The notes beneath the pieces were generated by a model. It was not told where the DNA came from. It did no database searches and was given only the letters and a program-made list of their open reading frames with translations. A stretch of 64,000 nucleotides of DNA from Escherichia ruysiae (GTDB taxonomy: Bacteria > Pseudomonadota > Gammaproteobacteria > Enterobacterales > Enterobacteriaceae). The translations under genes and the position numbers were made by a program. The stretch covers positions 3,844,001 to 3,908,000 of the forward strand of contig NZ_JAVIWS010000001.1 in NCBI RefSeq assembly GCF_031323975.1, in the 5' to 3' direction. Positions 10,625 to 20,544 of the stretch are shown here, piece by piece (position 1 is the stretch's first letter; each line of letters starts with the position of its first letter).

Positions 10625-11580
10625 AGCTGAGCGGTAAAGAATTGAGCGCCGTCGCGAAGAGCATCGTCGGCGGTTTTCATCATCCGTGAATAATGCAAAA
10701 AGGCGTGCAGCGTGCCTGGGTAGAGTCTGAACTCACAGGGCTGCTGATGCGCCGCTAACGTCTGGTAAAGCAAGCGACTGTCATCCAGCAGCGGATCGAA
10801 CTCTGCGCCGGCGATATAGCAGGGGGGCACATCGCGAGTGAGATCGTTATTAAACAGGCAGTAATACGGCGACTCGCGGTCTGCTTCGTTGTTTAAATAT
10901 GCCTCTTCATACATCTGCAAATCTTGTTGCGTTAAGCCATCCCAGTCACCCCCCAACAGACGACGAGTCACGGAATCACGTAATCCGTAAAGCCCATACC
11001 ACAGCAAAACGCCCACAACTTTGCCGCAATCGATCTGCTTATTACGCAACCATAAAGCACTGGCGAGCGCCAGCATGGCGCCAGCGGAATCACCGGCAAA
11101 ACCAATGCGTGACATATTGATCTGATAATCGCCCGCCTGCTGGTGGAAGTGACAACAAGACGCCACGATTTCCTCTATCGCTTGCGGAAAACGCGCTTCT
11201 GGCGAAAGGGTGTAATCAATGCCAATCACCGTACACTGGGTGTACTTTGCCAGCAGACGCATAATGCGATCGTGGGTATCGAGATTGCCGAGAATAAAAC
11301 CGCCGCCATGTAGATAAAACAGCGTCGCCGGACTATCCGGGTTCGGACAAAATTGCCGTGCTTCTACCTGACCATATTTTGTCGGAACCGCGTAAGCTCT
11401 GGTTTCCATTTCTGGAGCGCCAGCGTTCCAGAATCGGCGCTCAAGCGTGTAATGCTGGCGTTGTTCGGCAATCGTTCCCGTTGCGGGCCAGGGCGGTAAA
11501 TCGGGCTGAAGAGTATTAACAACCGCCTTCATTTCGGCAGAGATTAGCTCCAGCACGGGTAGTTTGTTTTCCGGCTTCAT
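10621..11580 (-). CDS. aes: Acetyl esterase Aes
   Basis: 319-residue alpha/beta hydrolase of the HSL family that cleaves short-chain acyl esters and binds MalT, repressing the maltose regulon. Seen: oxyanion motif HGGG (in [10 protein letters not shown]), nucleophile elbow GDSAG, and late Asp and His ([15 protein letters not shown]). I took ATG 11580 ([11 protein letters not shown]); an in-frame ATG 39 bp upstream would add an unconserved extension and overlap the ribosome site. Convergent with hemH with a 4-bp overlap; divergent from gsk. Confidence 0.96.
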   Translation of the reverse strand: MKPENKLPVLELISAEMKAVVNTLQPDLPPWPATGTIAEQRQHYTLERRFWNAGAPEMETRAYAVPTKYGQVEARQFCPNPDSPATLFYLHGGGFILGNLDTHDRIMRLLAKYTQCTVIGIDYTLSPEARFPQAIEEIVASCCHFHQQAGDYQINMSRIGFAGDSAGAMLALASALWLRNKQIDCGKVVGVLLWYGLYGLRDSVTRRLLGGDWDGLTQQDLQMYEEAYLNNEADRESPYYCLFNNDLTRDVPPCYIAGAEFDPLLDDSRLLYQTLAAHQQPCEFRLYPGTLHAFLHYSRMMKTADDALRDGAQFFTAQL

Positions 11581-11731
11581 GCAAAAACTCCTTTCAAATT
11601 GCGTCATTGTAAGGAACATCTCCCATGAAAATGCGATCCCGTCGGCTGATATTGAAACTGCCTGCGTCTCGCGCGTTCAGGCATGATTGTGTTAACATTC
11701 GCCGCTCAGTTAACCACCCGTAAAAACAACC

Positions 11732-13036
11732 ATGAAATTTCCCGGCAAACGTAAATCCAAACATTACTTCCCCGTAAATGCACGCGATCCGCTGTTGCAG
11801 CAAATCCAACCAGAAAACGAAACCAGCGCAGCCTGGGTGGTCGGTATCGACCAGACGCTGGTGGATATTGAAGCGAAAGTGGAAGACGATTTTATTGAAC
11901 GTTATGGATTAAGCGCCGGGCATTCACTGGTCATTGAAGATGATGTTGCTGAAGCACTTTATCAGGAGCTGAAACAGAAAAACCTGATTACTCATCAGTT
12001 TGCAGGTGGCACTATTGGCAATACCATGCACAACTACTCGGTGCTCGCGGACGACCGTTCGGTGCTGCTGGGCGTGATGTGCAGCAATATTGAAATTGGC
12101 AGCTATGCCTATCGTTACTTGTGCAATACATCCAGCCGTACCGATCTTAACTATCTGCAGGGTGTGGATGGCCCGATTGGTCGTTGCTTTACGCTGATTG
12201 GTGAGTCTGGCGAACGTACCTTTGCTATCAGTCCAGGTCATATGAACCAGTTACGGGCAGAAAGCATTCCGGAAGATGTTATCGCCGGAGCGTCGGCGCT
12301 GGTATTAACGTCCTATCTGGTGCGTTGCAAGCCGGGTGAACCGATGCCGGAAGCGACCATGAAAGCCATTGAGTATGCGAAGAAATATAACGTACCGGTG
12401 GTGCTGACGCTGGGCACTAAATTTGTCATCGCCGAGAATCCACAATGGTGGCAGCAATTCCTCAAAGAACACGTCTCCATCCTTGCGATGAACGAAGAAG
12501 AAGCTGAAGCGTTGACCGGAGAGAGCGATCCGCTGCTGGCATCTGATAAGGCGCTGGACTGGGTTGATCTGGTGCTGTGCACCGCCGGGCCAATCGGCTT
12601 GTATATGGCGGGCTTTACGGAAGACGAAGCGAAACGCAAAACCCAGCATCCGCTGTTGCCGGGCGCTATCGCGGAATTTAACCAGTATGAGTTTAGCCGC
12701 GCCATGCGCCACAAAGATTGCCAGAATCCGCTGCGCGTCTATTCGCACATTGCGCCGTATATGGGCGGGCCAGAAAAAATCATGAACACTAACGGTGCCG
12801 GTGATGGGGCGCTGGCGGCGCTGTTGCATGACATTACCGCCAATAGCTATCACCGCACTAACGTGCCAAATTCCAGCAAGCATAAATTCACCTGGCTGAC
12901 TTATTCGTCGTTAGCGCAGGTGTGTAAATATGCTAACCGTGTGAGCTATCAGGTACTGAACCAGCATTCACCACGTTTAACGCGCGGTCTGCCGGAGCGA
13001 GAAGACAGCCTGGAAGAGTCTTACTGGGATCGTTAA
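11732..13036 (+). CDS. gsk: Inosine-guanosine kinase
   Basis: 434 residues. Phosphorylates guanosine and inosine in purine salvage. It is a PfkB/ribokinase-family enzyme: GGTIGNTMHNYS near the N-terminus (substrate lid side) and the C-terminal anion-hole motif NTNGAGDGALAALLHD (catalytic Asp in GAGDG). ATG 11732 begins MKFPGKRKSKHYFPV as in E. coli Gsk. Monocistronic; a REP element follows. Confidence 0.97.
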   Translation: MKFPGKRKSKHYFPVNARDPLLQQIQPENETSAAWVVGIDQTLVDIEAKVEDDFIERYGLSAGHSLVIEDDVAEALYQELKQKNLITHQFAGGTIGNTMHNYSVLADDRSVLLGVMCSNIEIGSYAYRYLCNTSSRTDLNYLQGVDGPIGRCFTLIGESGERTFAISPGHMNQLRAESIPEDVIAGASALVLTSYLVRCKPGEPMPEATMKAIEYAKKYNVPVVLTLGTKFVIAENPQWWQQFLKEHVSILAMNEEEAEALTGESDPLLASDKALDWVDLVLCTAGPIGLYMAGFTEDEAKRKTQHPLLPGAIAEFNQYEFSRAMRHKDCQNPLRVYSHIAPYMGGPEKIMNTNGAGDGALAALLHDITANSYHRTNVPNSSKHKFTWLTYSSLAQVCKYANRVSYQVLNQHSPRLTRGLPEREDSLEESYWDR

Positions 13037-13054
13037 GCCATTGAACCAATGACA

Positions 13055-13140
13055 GTCGGATGCGGCGTAAACGCCTTATCCGACCTACGGAAGATGGCAC
13101 CTGTGGGCCGGATAAGATGCGGCAGCATCGCATCCGGCAA
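13055..13140. repeat. REP/BIME element between gsk and ybaL
   Basis: Two inverted REP units (GGATGCGGCGTAAACGCC-TTATCC and GGATAAGATGCGG...GCATCCGG) between the converging gsk and ybaL genes. Typical E. coli BIME layout. Confidence 0.85.
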
Positions 13141-13153
13141 TGGCGTCAATGTA

Positions 13154-14830
13154 TTACCCCGTCACCACTTCACCCGCCGGTGGCGTTTCCAGCAGTTCCA
13201 GCATAGTACGGGCGATTTCACGTTCACCCATCACTACCTGATTCGCGCCACGTTCGGTGATATACGCCACCTCATCGTCATAATGGGCGCGGGCGATAAT
13301 CTCAATATCCGGGTTTTTGGCGCGAGCAGAGGCCACAATCTCGCCAGCTTCGTAACCGTTAGGAATGGTCAGAATCAGCCATTTCGCGCACTCCAGATGC
13401 GCCAGTTGCATGATCTCTTCATTCGCCGCGTTGCCCAGTACCGCGCGAACGCCGCGCTCACGCAGTTCATCGACGCGGGTTCGTGATGTTTCAATCACCA
13501 CTAACGGAATATCAGAGGCGAGTAATTTCTCCCCCAGCAGACTGCCTACACGACCGTAGCCCACCAGTAGCGCATGGTTGCAAATATCCACCGGGATCTG
13601 CTTCTCTTCTTCGATAGCTTCTTCCAGCGTCTGTTCTTCCAGCGTTTCGGTTTTTGCCAGATATTTCTCCAGCAGCGCGAACAGCACCGGGTTGAGCATA
13701 ATCGACAGGATCGCGCCTGCCAGTACCAGGTTTTGTCCGGCCTGCGGCAGTAAATTTAATGCCATTCCCAGTCCCGCCAGGATAAACGCGAACTCACCAA
13801 TCTGCGCGAGGCTGGCGGCGATGGTTAACGCCGTGCGCTGGGAGTGACCAAACAACCGAACGAGGAACAGTGCCGCGACAGATTTACCAAACAGAATAAT
13901 TGCCAGCGTTGCCAGCACTGCCAGCGGTTGCTGAATCAGAATTAACGGATCAAATAACATCCCGACGGAGACAAAAAACAGCACCGCAAAGGCGTCGCGC
14001 AATGGCAGCGTATCGTGTGCGGCGCGGTGGCTAAGTTCGGATTCATTCAGCACCATCCCGGCGAAGAATGCACCGAGCGCAAAGGAGACGTCAAACAGTT
14101 CTACCGCACCAAAAGCAATGCCTAACGCCAGTGCCAGCACCGACAGGGTAAACAGTTCACGCGAACCGGTTGCCGCGCTGCGTGCCATAATCCACGGCAC
14201 CAGACGGCGACCCACTAACATCATTATGGCGATAAATGCTACCACCTTGCCGATGGTGATCCCCATATCAACCGCCAGCGTCGCGAAGCCCACATCGCCC
14301 TGTTCCAGCATCCCTGCCACTGCGGGCAGCAACACCAGCGTCAGAACCATCACCAAATCTTCCACAATCAACCAGCCGATGGCGATTTGCCCGCGCTGGC
14401 TGTCTATTAATTGCCGTTCTTCAAGTGCGCGCAGTAACACCACGGTACTGGCGGTGGAAAGACATAAACCGAACACGATACCGGTCATTAACGACCAGCC
14501 CAGCACGGCAGAGAGCGCCATACCCAGCAGCGTCGCCACGGCTATCTGGGCGATCGCGCCGGGAATGGCAATGGACTTTACCGCCATCAAATCCTTGAGC
14601 GAAAAATGCAAACCGACGCCGAACATCAGCAAAATAACGCCCAGCTCCGCCAGTTCCGGCGCAAGCTTGGTATCGGCAACAAACCCTGGAGTGAATGGCC
14701 CTGCCAGCACGCCCGCTAACAGATATCCCACCAGAGGAGAAATACGCAGTTTATTAGCAATCATGCCGAGGATAAAAGCGAGCACAAGGCCGCCAACAAT
14801 GGTGGTGATAAGCGGGGTGGCGTGATGCAT
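13154..14830 (-). CDS. ybaL: Putative cation/proton antiporter YbaL (CPA2 family)
   Basis: 558 residues from ATG 14830 (MHHATPLITTIVGG); an in-frame ATG 51 bp upstream adds a non-hydrophobic leader and is unlikely. About a dozen hydrophobic segments (residues about 5-390) form a Na+/H+-exchanger domain like KefB/KefC. The cytoplasmic RCK/TrkA-N nucleotide-binding domain begins near residue 415 with LLVGYGRVGSLLGEKLL. The exchanged ion in vivo is not known with certainty. Downstream of it on the plus side is the gsk REP element. Confidence 0.95.
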   Translation of the reverse strand: MHHATPLITTIVGGLVLAFILGMIANKLRISPLVGYLLAGVLAGPFTPGFVADTKLAPELAELGVILLMFGVGLHFSLKDLMAVKSIAIPGAIAQIAVATLLGMALSAVLGWSLMTGIVFGLCLSTASTVVLLRALEERQLIDSQRGQIAIGWLIVEDLVMVLTLVLLPAVAGMLEQGDVGFATLAVDMGITIGKVVAFIAIMMLVGRRLVPWIMARSAATGSRELFTLSVLALALGIAFGAVELFDVSFALGAFFAGMVLNESELSHRAAHDTLPLRDAFAVLFFVSVGMLFDPLILIQQPLAVLATLAIILFGKSVAALFLVRLFGHSQRTALTIAASLAQIGEFAFILAGLGMALNLLPQAGQNLVLAGAILSIMLNPVLFALLEKYLAKTETLEEQTLEEAIEEEKQIPVDICNHALLVGYGRVGSLLGEKLLASDIPLVVIETSRTRVDELRERGVRAVLGNAANEEIMQLAHLECAKWLILTIPNGYEAGEIVASARAKNPDIEIIARAHYDDEVAYITERGANQVVMGEREIARTMLELLETPPAGEVVTG

Positions 14831-15035
14831 TCCGTCTCCTGTTCCTGGTGGTTGTTGTCCATTTTTGGCTGGGAAAACCAAAATTACAGGTAATAGTTTA
14901 TGACAATTTCATGGTTGATGTTTATGAATAATTGTTGAATTTTGCAGAAAAATGGAATTAACCGCAAAAAAGGCACGGATCGGAAAAGTGATAAGGTGTA
15001 TGAAGAGGAAAGGCTTATGGCTACTGCAAAATGAA

Positions 15036-15060
15036 GCAGCCAAAGTTTACCTTTGGCTGC
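15036..15060 (-). terminator. Hairpin terminator of fsr
   Basis: GCAGCCAAAG-5 nt-CTTTGGCTGC forms a perfect 10-bp stem starting 8 bases past the fsr stop on the minus strand, followed there by TTCATTTTGC. A plausible terminator with a weak U-tract. Confidence 0.65.
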
Positions 15061-15067
15061 ATGGAAA

Positions 15068-16288
15068 TCAGGATTTATGCCGGTTATCAGGCAGGAATAT
15101 GGTCAACATACCAAGAAGTGGAAGGAAAGCACAGATTTTATAAACTAACTCGATACTGGTATGATCGGCGATAAGCCCCAGAACCGCAGCGCCCAGCCCC
15201 CCCATACCGAAAGCAAAACCGAAAAACAGTCCAGAAACCATGCCGATACGTCCCGGAAGTAGCTCCTGAGCGTAGACCAGAATGGCGGAAAACGCCGAGG
15301 CGAGGATAAATCCAATAATCACCGTTAAAACCCCCGTCCAGTACAGGCTGGCGTAGGGTAAAATCAAGGTAAATGGCGCAACGCCGAGGATAGAGCCCCA
15401 AATCACATATTTTCGACCGATTTTATCGCCTACAGGCCCGCCAATCACCGTACCCGCCGCGACGGCAAACAGGAAGGCAAACAGATGAAGCTGGGCATTC
15501 TGGATAGATAATCCGAATTTTTGCATCAGATAAAAGGTGTAATAGCTGCTGATGCTCGCCATATAGAAATATTTCGAGAAAATCAGCACTAACAGCACAC
15601 AAACAGCCAGCACGACCTTATTACGCGGCAGTGGATTGATTATTATTGCTTTCGGTTTGCCTTTACTCATCCGATGCTGTGCAGAGTACCAACGGCTGAT
15701 TTGCGCCAGTACCACGATAGCCAGCAACGCCGCCAGCACAAACCATGCAACGTTGCCTTTGCCGTAAGGGGCGATGATCACCGCCGCCAGCAATGGCCCC
15801 AACGAACTACCAAAGTTACCGCCTACCTGGAAGATAGATTGCGCCAGGCCATGACGTCCACCAGACGCCATACGCGCCACGCGGGAAGATTCCGGGTGAA
15901 AGACCGACGAACCCGTACCGACCAGCGCCGCCGCCAGCAGAACCGTGCCAAAACTACCCGCCAGCGCCAGCAGTATCAGGCCGCTCATGGTAAAGCACAT
16001 GCCAATCGGTAATGACCACGGCATTGGGTATTTATCTGTCCAGTAACCGACTACCGGTTGCAACAGCGAAGAGGCGAGCTGAAAGGTGAGGGTAATCATC
16101 CCAATCTGCATAAACGTCAGGGAAAACTCTGACTGAAGCAGCGGATAAATCGCCAGAATTAGCGATTGGATCATGTCGTTCAGCAGATGCGAAAGGCTGA
16201 TTGCGCCTAAAATACCAAATGATGTACGAGCCTTAGTGGTCGATGCAGCCGCGCCCGCCGCAGGCTGGGTTTGTTCACTCATTGCCAT
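15068..16288 (-). CDS. fsr: Fosmidomycin efflux transporter Fsr (MFS)
   Basis: 406 residues, twelve-helix major facilitator family member. Overexpression gives fosmidomycin resistance; the natural substrate is unknown. The N-terminus MAMSEQTQPAAGAA is followed by a short linker and the first helix (FGILGAISLSHLLNDMIQS). The MFS loop motif appears as GYWTDKYP and GGPVGDKIGRKY. A hairpin follows the stop, and the gene is divergent from ushA. Confidence 0.96.
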   Translation of the reverse strand: MAMSEQTQPAAGAAASTTKARTSFGILGAISLSHLLNDMIQSLILAIYPLLQSEFSLTFMQIGMITLTFQLASSLLQPVVGYWTDKYPMPWSLPIGMCFTMSGLILLALAGSFGTVLLAAALVGTGSSVFHPESSRVARMASGGRHGLAQSIFQVGGNFGSSLGPLLAAVIIAPYGKGNVAWFVLAALLAIVVLAQISRWYSAQHRMSKGKPKAIIINPLPRNKVVLAVCVLLVLIFSKYFYMASISSYYTFYLMQKFGLSIQNAQLHLFAFLFAVAAGTVIGGPVGDKIGRKYVIWGSILGVAPFTLILPYASLYWTGVLTVIIGFILASAFSAILVYAQELLPGRIGMVSGLFFGFAFGMGGLGAAVLGLIADHTSIELVYKICAFLPLLGMLTIFLPDNRHKS

Positions 16289-16508
16289 AGGAAAGTCACT
16301 TTTTCAGAGTTGCGATGTAAAGAATGATCTTATTTGTGATTATTACCCGACTAACATACCTGTATGCGCTGTCTGAAGGAAGTCTCAATGCTTAATACAG
16401 AATTTCCATTTTTGTATGTAGATTTACCATCACCGAACACAGACTTGTCTATTATGTCGCGTCATACTAATTTTCAACACGTTGATATCTGGTCAGGGAG
16501 AGAGAAAT

Positions 16509-18161
16509 ATGAAGTTTTTGCAGCGGGGTGTGGCATTAGCACTATTAGCCGCATTTACACTGGCGAGTGAAACCGCCCAGGCTTATGAGCAGGATAAAAC
16601 CTACAAAATTACGGTACTTCATACCAACGACCACCACGGTCATTTCTGGCGTAATGAATATGGCGAATATGGTCTGGCGGCGCAAAAAACGCTGGTGGAT
16701 GGTATCCGCAAAGAAGTCGCGGCTGAAGGCGGTAGCGTGCTGTTACTTTCTGGAGGTGACATTAACACTGGTGTTCCAGAGTCTGATTTACAGGACGCCG
16801 AACCGGATTTTCGCGGCATGAATCTGGTGGGTTATGACGCGATGGCAATCGGTAATCATGAATTTGATAACCCGCTCACCGTATTACGTCAGCAGGAAAA
16901 ATGGGCAAAGTTCCCGTTGCTCTCCGCCAATATCTATCAAAAAAGTACCGGCGAGCGTTTGTTTAAACCCTGGGCGTTGTTTAAGCGTCAGGATCTGAAA
17001 ATCGCGGTAATTGGTCTGACGACCGATGACACGGCGAAAATTGGTAACCCGGAATATTTCACCGACATTGAATTTCGTAAACCTGCCGACGAAGCGAAGC
17101 TGGTGATTCAGGAACTGCAACAGACAGAAAAGCCGGACATTATTATTGCAGCCACGCATATGGGGCATTACGACAATGGTGAACACGGTTCAAACGCACC
17201 GGGCGATGTAGAGATGGCGCGCAGCCTGCCTGCCGGATCGTTGGCGATGATTGTCGGCGGTCACTCGCAAGATCCGGTCTGCATGGCAGCAGAAAATAAA
17301 AAACAGGTCGATTATGTGCCGGGTACACCTTGCAAGCCGGATCAACAAAACGGCATCTGGATTGTCCAGGCGCATGAGTGGGGCAAGTATGTGGGACGAG
17401 CCGATTTTGAGTTTCGCAATGGCGAAATGAAAATGGTCAATTACCAGTTGATTCCGGTGAACCTGAAGAAAAAAGTGACCTGGGAAGACGGAAAAAGCGA
17501 ACGCGTGCTGTACACTCCGGAAATCGCCGAAAACCAGCAAATGATCTCGCTGTTATCACCGTTCCAGAACAAAGGCAAAGCACAGCTGGAAGTGAAAATT
17601 GGTGAGGTTAGTGACCGTCTTGAAGGCGACCGCAGCAAAGTTCGTTTCGTACAGACCAATATGGGACGGTTGATTCTGGCAGCACAAATGGATCGCACCG
17701 GAGCCGACTTTGCGGTGATGAGCGGAGGCGGAATTCGTGACTCCATCGACGCGGGTAACATCAGTTATAAAAACGTGCTGAAAGTGCAGCCGTTCGGCAA
17801 TGTGGTGGTGTATGCCGACATGAGCGGTAAGGAAGTGATTGATTACCTGACCGCCGTTGCACAAATGAAGCCGGATTCCGGTGCCTATCCGCAATTTGCC
17901 AACGTCAGCTTTGTGGCGAAAGATGGCAAACTTAACGACCTGAAAATCAAAGGCGAACCGGTCGATCCGGCAAAAACTTACCGCATGGCGACGTTAAACT
18001 TCAATGCCACCGGCGGTGATGGTTATCCGCGCCTTGATAACAAACCGGGCTATGTCAATACCGGCTTTATAGATGCTGAAGTGCTGAAAGGCTATATCCA
18101 GAAAAACTCGCCGCTGGATGCGAGCGCGTATGAGCCGAAAGGTGAGGTGAGCTGGCAGTAA
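16509..18161 (+). CDS. ushA: Periplasmic UDP-sugar hydrolase / 5'-nucleotidase UshA
   Basis: 550 residues. Hydrolyses UDP-sugars and nucleotides in the periplasm to release nucleosides for uptake. The signal peptide covers residues 1-25 (MKFLQRGVALALLAAF...TAQA). The metallophosphoesterase domain shows HTNDHHGHF, GGDINTG, GNHEFD and GGHSQD; the C-terminal 5'-nucleotidase domain has FNATGGDGYP. ATG 16509 with GGGAGAGAG upstream gives the normal mature protein; an in-frame ATG 27 bp earlier lacks a proper ribosome site. A few residues differ from K-12 in the C-terminal half. Confidence 0.97.
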   Translation: MKFLQRGVALALLAAFTLASETAQAYEQDKTYKITVLHTNDHHGHFWRNEYGEYGLAAQKTLVDGIRKEVAAEGGSVLLLSGGDINTGVPESDLQDAEPDFRGMNLVGYDAMAIGNHEFDNPLTVLRQQEKWAKFPLLSANIYQKSTGERLFKPWALFKRQDLKIAVIGLTTDDTAKIGNPEYFTDIEFRKPADEAKLVIQELQQTEKPDIIIAATHMGHYDNGEHGSNAPGDVEMARSLPAGSLAMIVGGHSQDPVCMAAENKKQVDYVPGTPCKPDQQNGIWIVQAHEWGKYVGRADFEFRNGEMKMVNYQLIPVNLKKKVTWEDGKSERVLYTPEIAENQQMISLLSPFQNKGKAQLEVKIGEVSDRLEGDRSKVRFVQTNMGRLILAAQMDRTGADFAVMSGGGIRDSIDAGNISYKNVLKVQPFGNVVVYADMSGKEVIDYLTAVAQMKPDSGAYPQFANVSFVAKDGKLNDLKIKGEPVDPAKTYRMATLNFNATGGDGYPRLDNKPGYVNTGFIDAEVLKGYIQKNSPLDASAYEPKGEVSWQ

Positions 18162-18168
18162 TCTGAAA

Positions 18169-18192
18169 GTGCCGGATGTTTGCATCCGGCAC
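18169..18192. repeat. REP-like perfect hairpin between ushA and ybaK
   Basis: GTGCCGGATG-tttg-CATCCGGCAC is a perfect 10-bp inverted repeat between the two converging genes. It is a single REP unit and may also end transcription from either side. Confidence 0.75.
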
Positions 18193-18197
18193 AATGC

Positions 18198-18692
<495 letters not shown>

Positions 18693-18763
18693 TTAAACAA
18701 AAAAACGGAGAAAGCATACGCCTGATGGCGGCTCAAAAAAAAGAGTCATCTTGCCTAATAGTA

Positions 18764-18792
18764 TTGGCAGGATGGTGAGATTGAGCGACAAT
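18764..18792 (+). promoter_or_regulatory. Sigma-70 promoter of chiX
   Basis: TTGGCA (18764-18769), a 17-bp spacer and GACAAT (18787-18792), with the known ChiX 5' end 7 bp further on. A strong -35 agrees with the constitutive expression reported for ChiX. Confidence 0.75.
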
Positions 18793-18798
18793 CGAGTT

Positions 18799-18882
18799 AC
18801 ACCGTCGCTTAAAGTGACGGCATAATAATAAAAATATGAAATTCCTCTTTGACGGGCCAATAGCGATATTGGCCATTTTTTT
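18799..18882 (+). ncRNA. chiX: ChiX small RNA (MicM, SroB)
   Basis: 84 bp matching ChiX: it begins ACACCGTCGC, includes a first hairpin (CCGTCGC...GTGACGG), an unstructured A/T-rich middle with AATTCCTC, and a terminator GGCCAATAGCGATATTGGCC followed by a T-run. ChiX is an Hfq-binding sRNA that silences the chitoporin gene chiP and the chb operon through its seed; chitosugar-induced chb RNA traps it. It lies between ybaK and ybaP, its normal place, and its terminator reaches the ybaP stop codon. Confidence 0.95.
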
Positions 18883-19675
18883 AGCGCAACATTTGTGGCA
18901 AATTCCCTTCTCCATACAGATGTAACGCACCGACCGCGACCACATAGCGCCCCGGTGGCATGGCCCGTAATTTATCCCGCCAGGCAAGATTTCGCTGATG
19001 CATCAACACGTCGTACAGCGACTGGCTGAACGTATTGGGCAGCGTTATTTCATTATTTTGTGGCGGCGCATTCAGCCACCAGCTCATCATTTGTTGTAGT
19101 AGCCGTGCGTTGGTATGCCAGTGGGTCAGCGTATCGTCCAGCAGCGCCAGTCCTTTGTCGGGGAGCTGGAGCAACATGGCAATCTGATTTTCTGCCCCTT
19201 CCAGTTCAATCACGGGCTTATGTTGTTGTTTCGCCGCCTGCAATAGCTGGTAATCGATACCATATTCTGCCCGCAGCCCCAGTTTTTGCGCCTGCGTCGC
19301 CTGGAGAACCATCGCGATTTGCCACAGTGGTTGGGTAGAAAAGAGCGACGGAGAAATGCCCATTTCCTGGCTGATGTGCTGCAGATTTTGTAATTGTTCT
19401 TCGCTGATGCGCTCTTCCAGCGCCTCGCAGGCAGGCAAATTAGCAAAAGGCGTATCGCTGGTGGAAACATCTGCCTCGACAATCAGCGCATCGGCTTGTT
19501 TGAGCTTTTTAAGCAAACGGGTGGGTAGAGGAGCCATATCGTGGCTACCCATATGAATACTGCCAATCAGATGAAAATGGCGATTGCCGGGGAGGGAGAT
19601 ATCGATGGCAGGCCAGGTGTAATGATTACCGCGCAGCGCGGCCCAAAGTGTTTTTACCCGGTACAACAGATCCAT
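18881..19675 (-). CDS. ybaP: TraB/GumN-family protein YbaP
   Basis: 264 residues, of the TraB/GumN (haem-binding Tiki-like peptidase) superfamily; function unknown in E. coli. Family markers: HLIGSIHMGSHDMAPLP near the N-terminus (the GSxH motif), DALIVEADVS (ExD), and a late GALHLYGEGNLPQ (GxxHL). There is no obvious cleavable signal peptide at this start (MDLLYRVKTLWAALRGNHY). The 3' end touches the chiX terminator. Divergent from the HigB-like gene. Confidence 0.93.
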   Translation of the reverse strand: MDLLYRVKTLWAALRGNHYTWPAIDISLPGNRHFHLIGSIHMGSHDMAPLPTRLLKKLKQADALIVEADVSTSDTPFANLPACEALEERISEEQLQNLQHISQEMGISPSLFSTQPLWQIAMVLQATQAQKLGLRAEYGIDYQLLQAAKQQHKPVIELEGAENQIAMLLQLPDKGLALLDDTLTHWHTNARLLQQMMSWWLNAPPQNNEITLPNTFSQSLYDVLMHQRNLAWRDKLRAMPPGRYVVAVGALHLYGEGNLPQMLR

Positions 19676-19807
19676 ACGACCTCCCTTTGTGAAATATCAT
19701 GCTAGCGCGCGGGGAGGGATGGCGCAAATGGAGTTGATTGTTGCACTTGTGCACAGTGCTTGTGTGCATTATAATGATTAAATAATGGACAAGGAGATGA
19801 GAATGGA

Positions 19808-20110
19808 ATGGCTCAAAAAATCAACATAAGGAGTTTTCGTGATCCCTGGCTGGCTGATTTTTTTGTCCACTCAACGCCACATCGAAAGATCCCTGCTGAA
19901 ATCCATAACGCGTTATCAAGAAAATTGGACATCATTAATGCTGCCACTTCCCATCGGGATTTACGTTCCCCACCAGGGAACCGGTACGAAGAGTTATCGG
20001 GGAAATTGCAGGAATACTCCTCCATTAGAGTGAATAAACAGTACCGACTGATATTTAAATGGGTTAATGGCAAGGCCGAAGAATTGTTTTTAGATCCACA
20101 CAACTACTAA
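19808..20110 (+). CDS. higB: HigB/RelE-family toxin
   Basis: About 100 residues of the HigB (RelE-superfamily) mRNA-interferase type: small and basic, with IPAEIHNALSRKLDIINAA, the core LRSPPGNRYEELSGKLQEYSSIRVNKQYRLIFKW, and the typical end ELFLDPHNY. HigB toxins cleave mRNA on the ribosome. ATG 19808 has AAGGAG 12 bases upstream; the exact start is uncertain. It lies 35 bp before ybaQ, the HigA antitoxin, in the toxin-first order characteristic of higBA. As I recall, K-12 annotates only ybaQ here. Confidence 0.85.
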   Translation: MAQKINIRSFRDPWLADFFVHSTPHRKIPAEIHNALSRKLDIINAATSHRDLRSPPGNRYEELSGKLQEYSSIRVNKQYRLIFKWVNGKAEELFLDPHNY

Positions 20111-20145
20111 AACATAGCTGTCGTATTGACGAGAAAGGTAAAACC

Positions 20146-20487
20146 ATGAAACAGGCAACAAGAAAACCGACGACACCCGGAGATATTCTTCTCTATGAAT
20201 ATCTGGAACCGCTCGATTTGAAAATCAATGAGTTAGCAGAGTTGCTGCATGTTCATCGTAATAGCGTCAGTGCACTGATCAATAATAATCGTAAACTCAC
20301 CACTGATATGGCATTTCGTCTGGCGAAAGTTTTTGATACCACAGTCGATTTTTGGCTAAACCTCCAGGCGGCAGTTGATCTTTGGGAAGTTGAAAACAAC
20401 ATGCGCACCCAGGAAGAATTGGGACGGATTGAAACAGTGGCTGAATATTTGGCACGCCGTGAAGAGCGTGCAAAAAAGGTCGCGTAG
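20146..20487 (+). CDS. ybaQ: HigA-family antitoxin / XRE regulator YbaQ
   Basis: 113 residues. A Cro/C1-type HTH (LKINELAELLHVHRNSVSALINNNRKLTTDMAFRLAKVF, residues about 24-63) followed by FWLNLQAAVDLWEVE, the HigA/VapI signature. HigA binds and neutralises HigB and represses its own operon. It is preceded by a GAGAAAGG ribosome site and comes 35 bp after the toxin gene. Nearly identical to K-12 YbaQ as recalled. Convergent with copA. Confidence 0.92.
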   Translation: MKQATRKPTTPGDILLYEYLEPLDLKINELAELLHVHRNSVSALINNNRKLTTDMAFRLAKVFDTTVDFWLNLQAAVDLWEVENNMRTQEELGRIETVAEYLARREERAKKVA

Positions 20488-20544
20488 AATCATTTCCCTA
20501 TAACGGATGCGCCACCCTAAAGCAGCGCATCCGCAATGACATAC

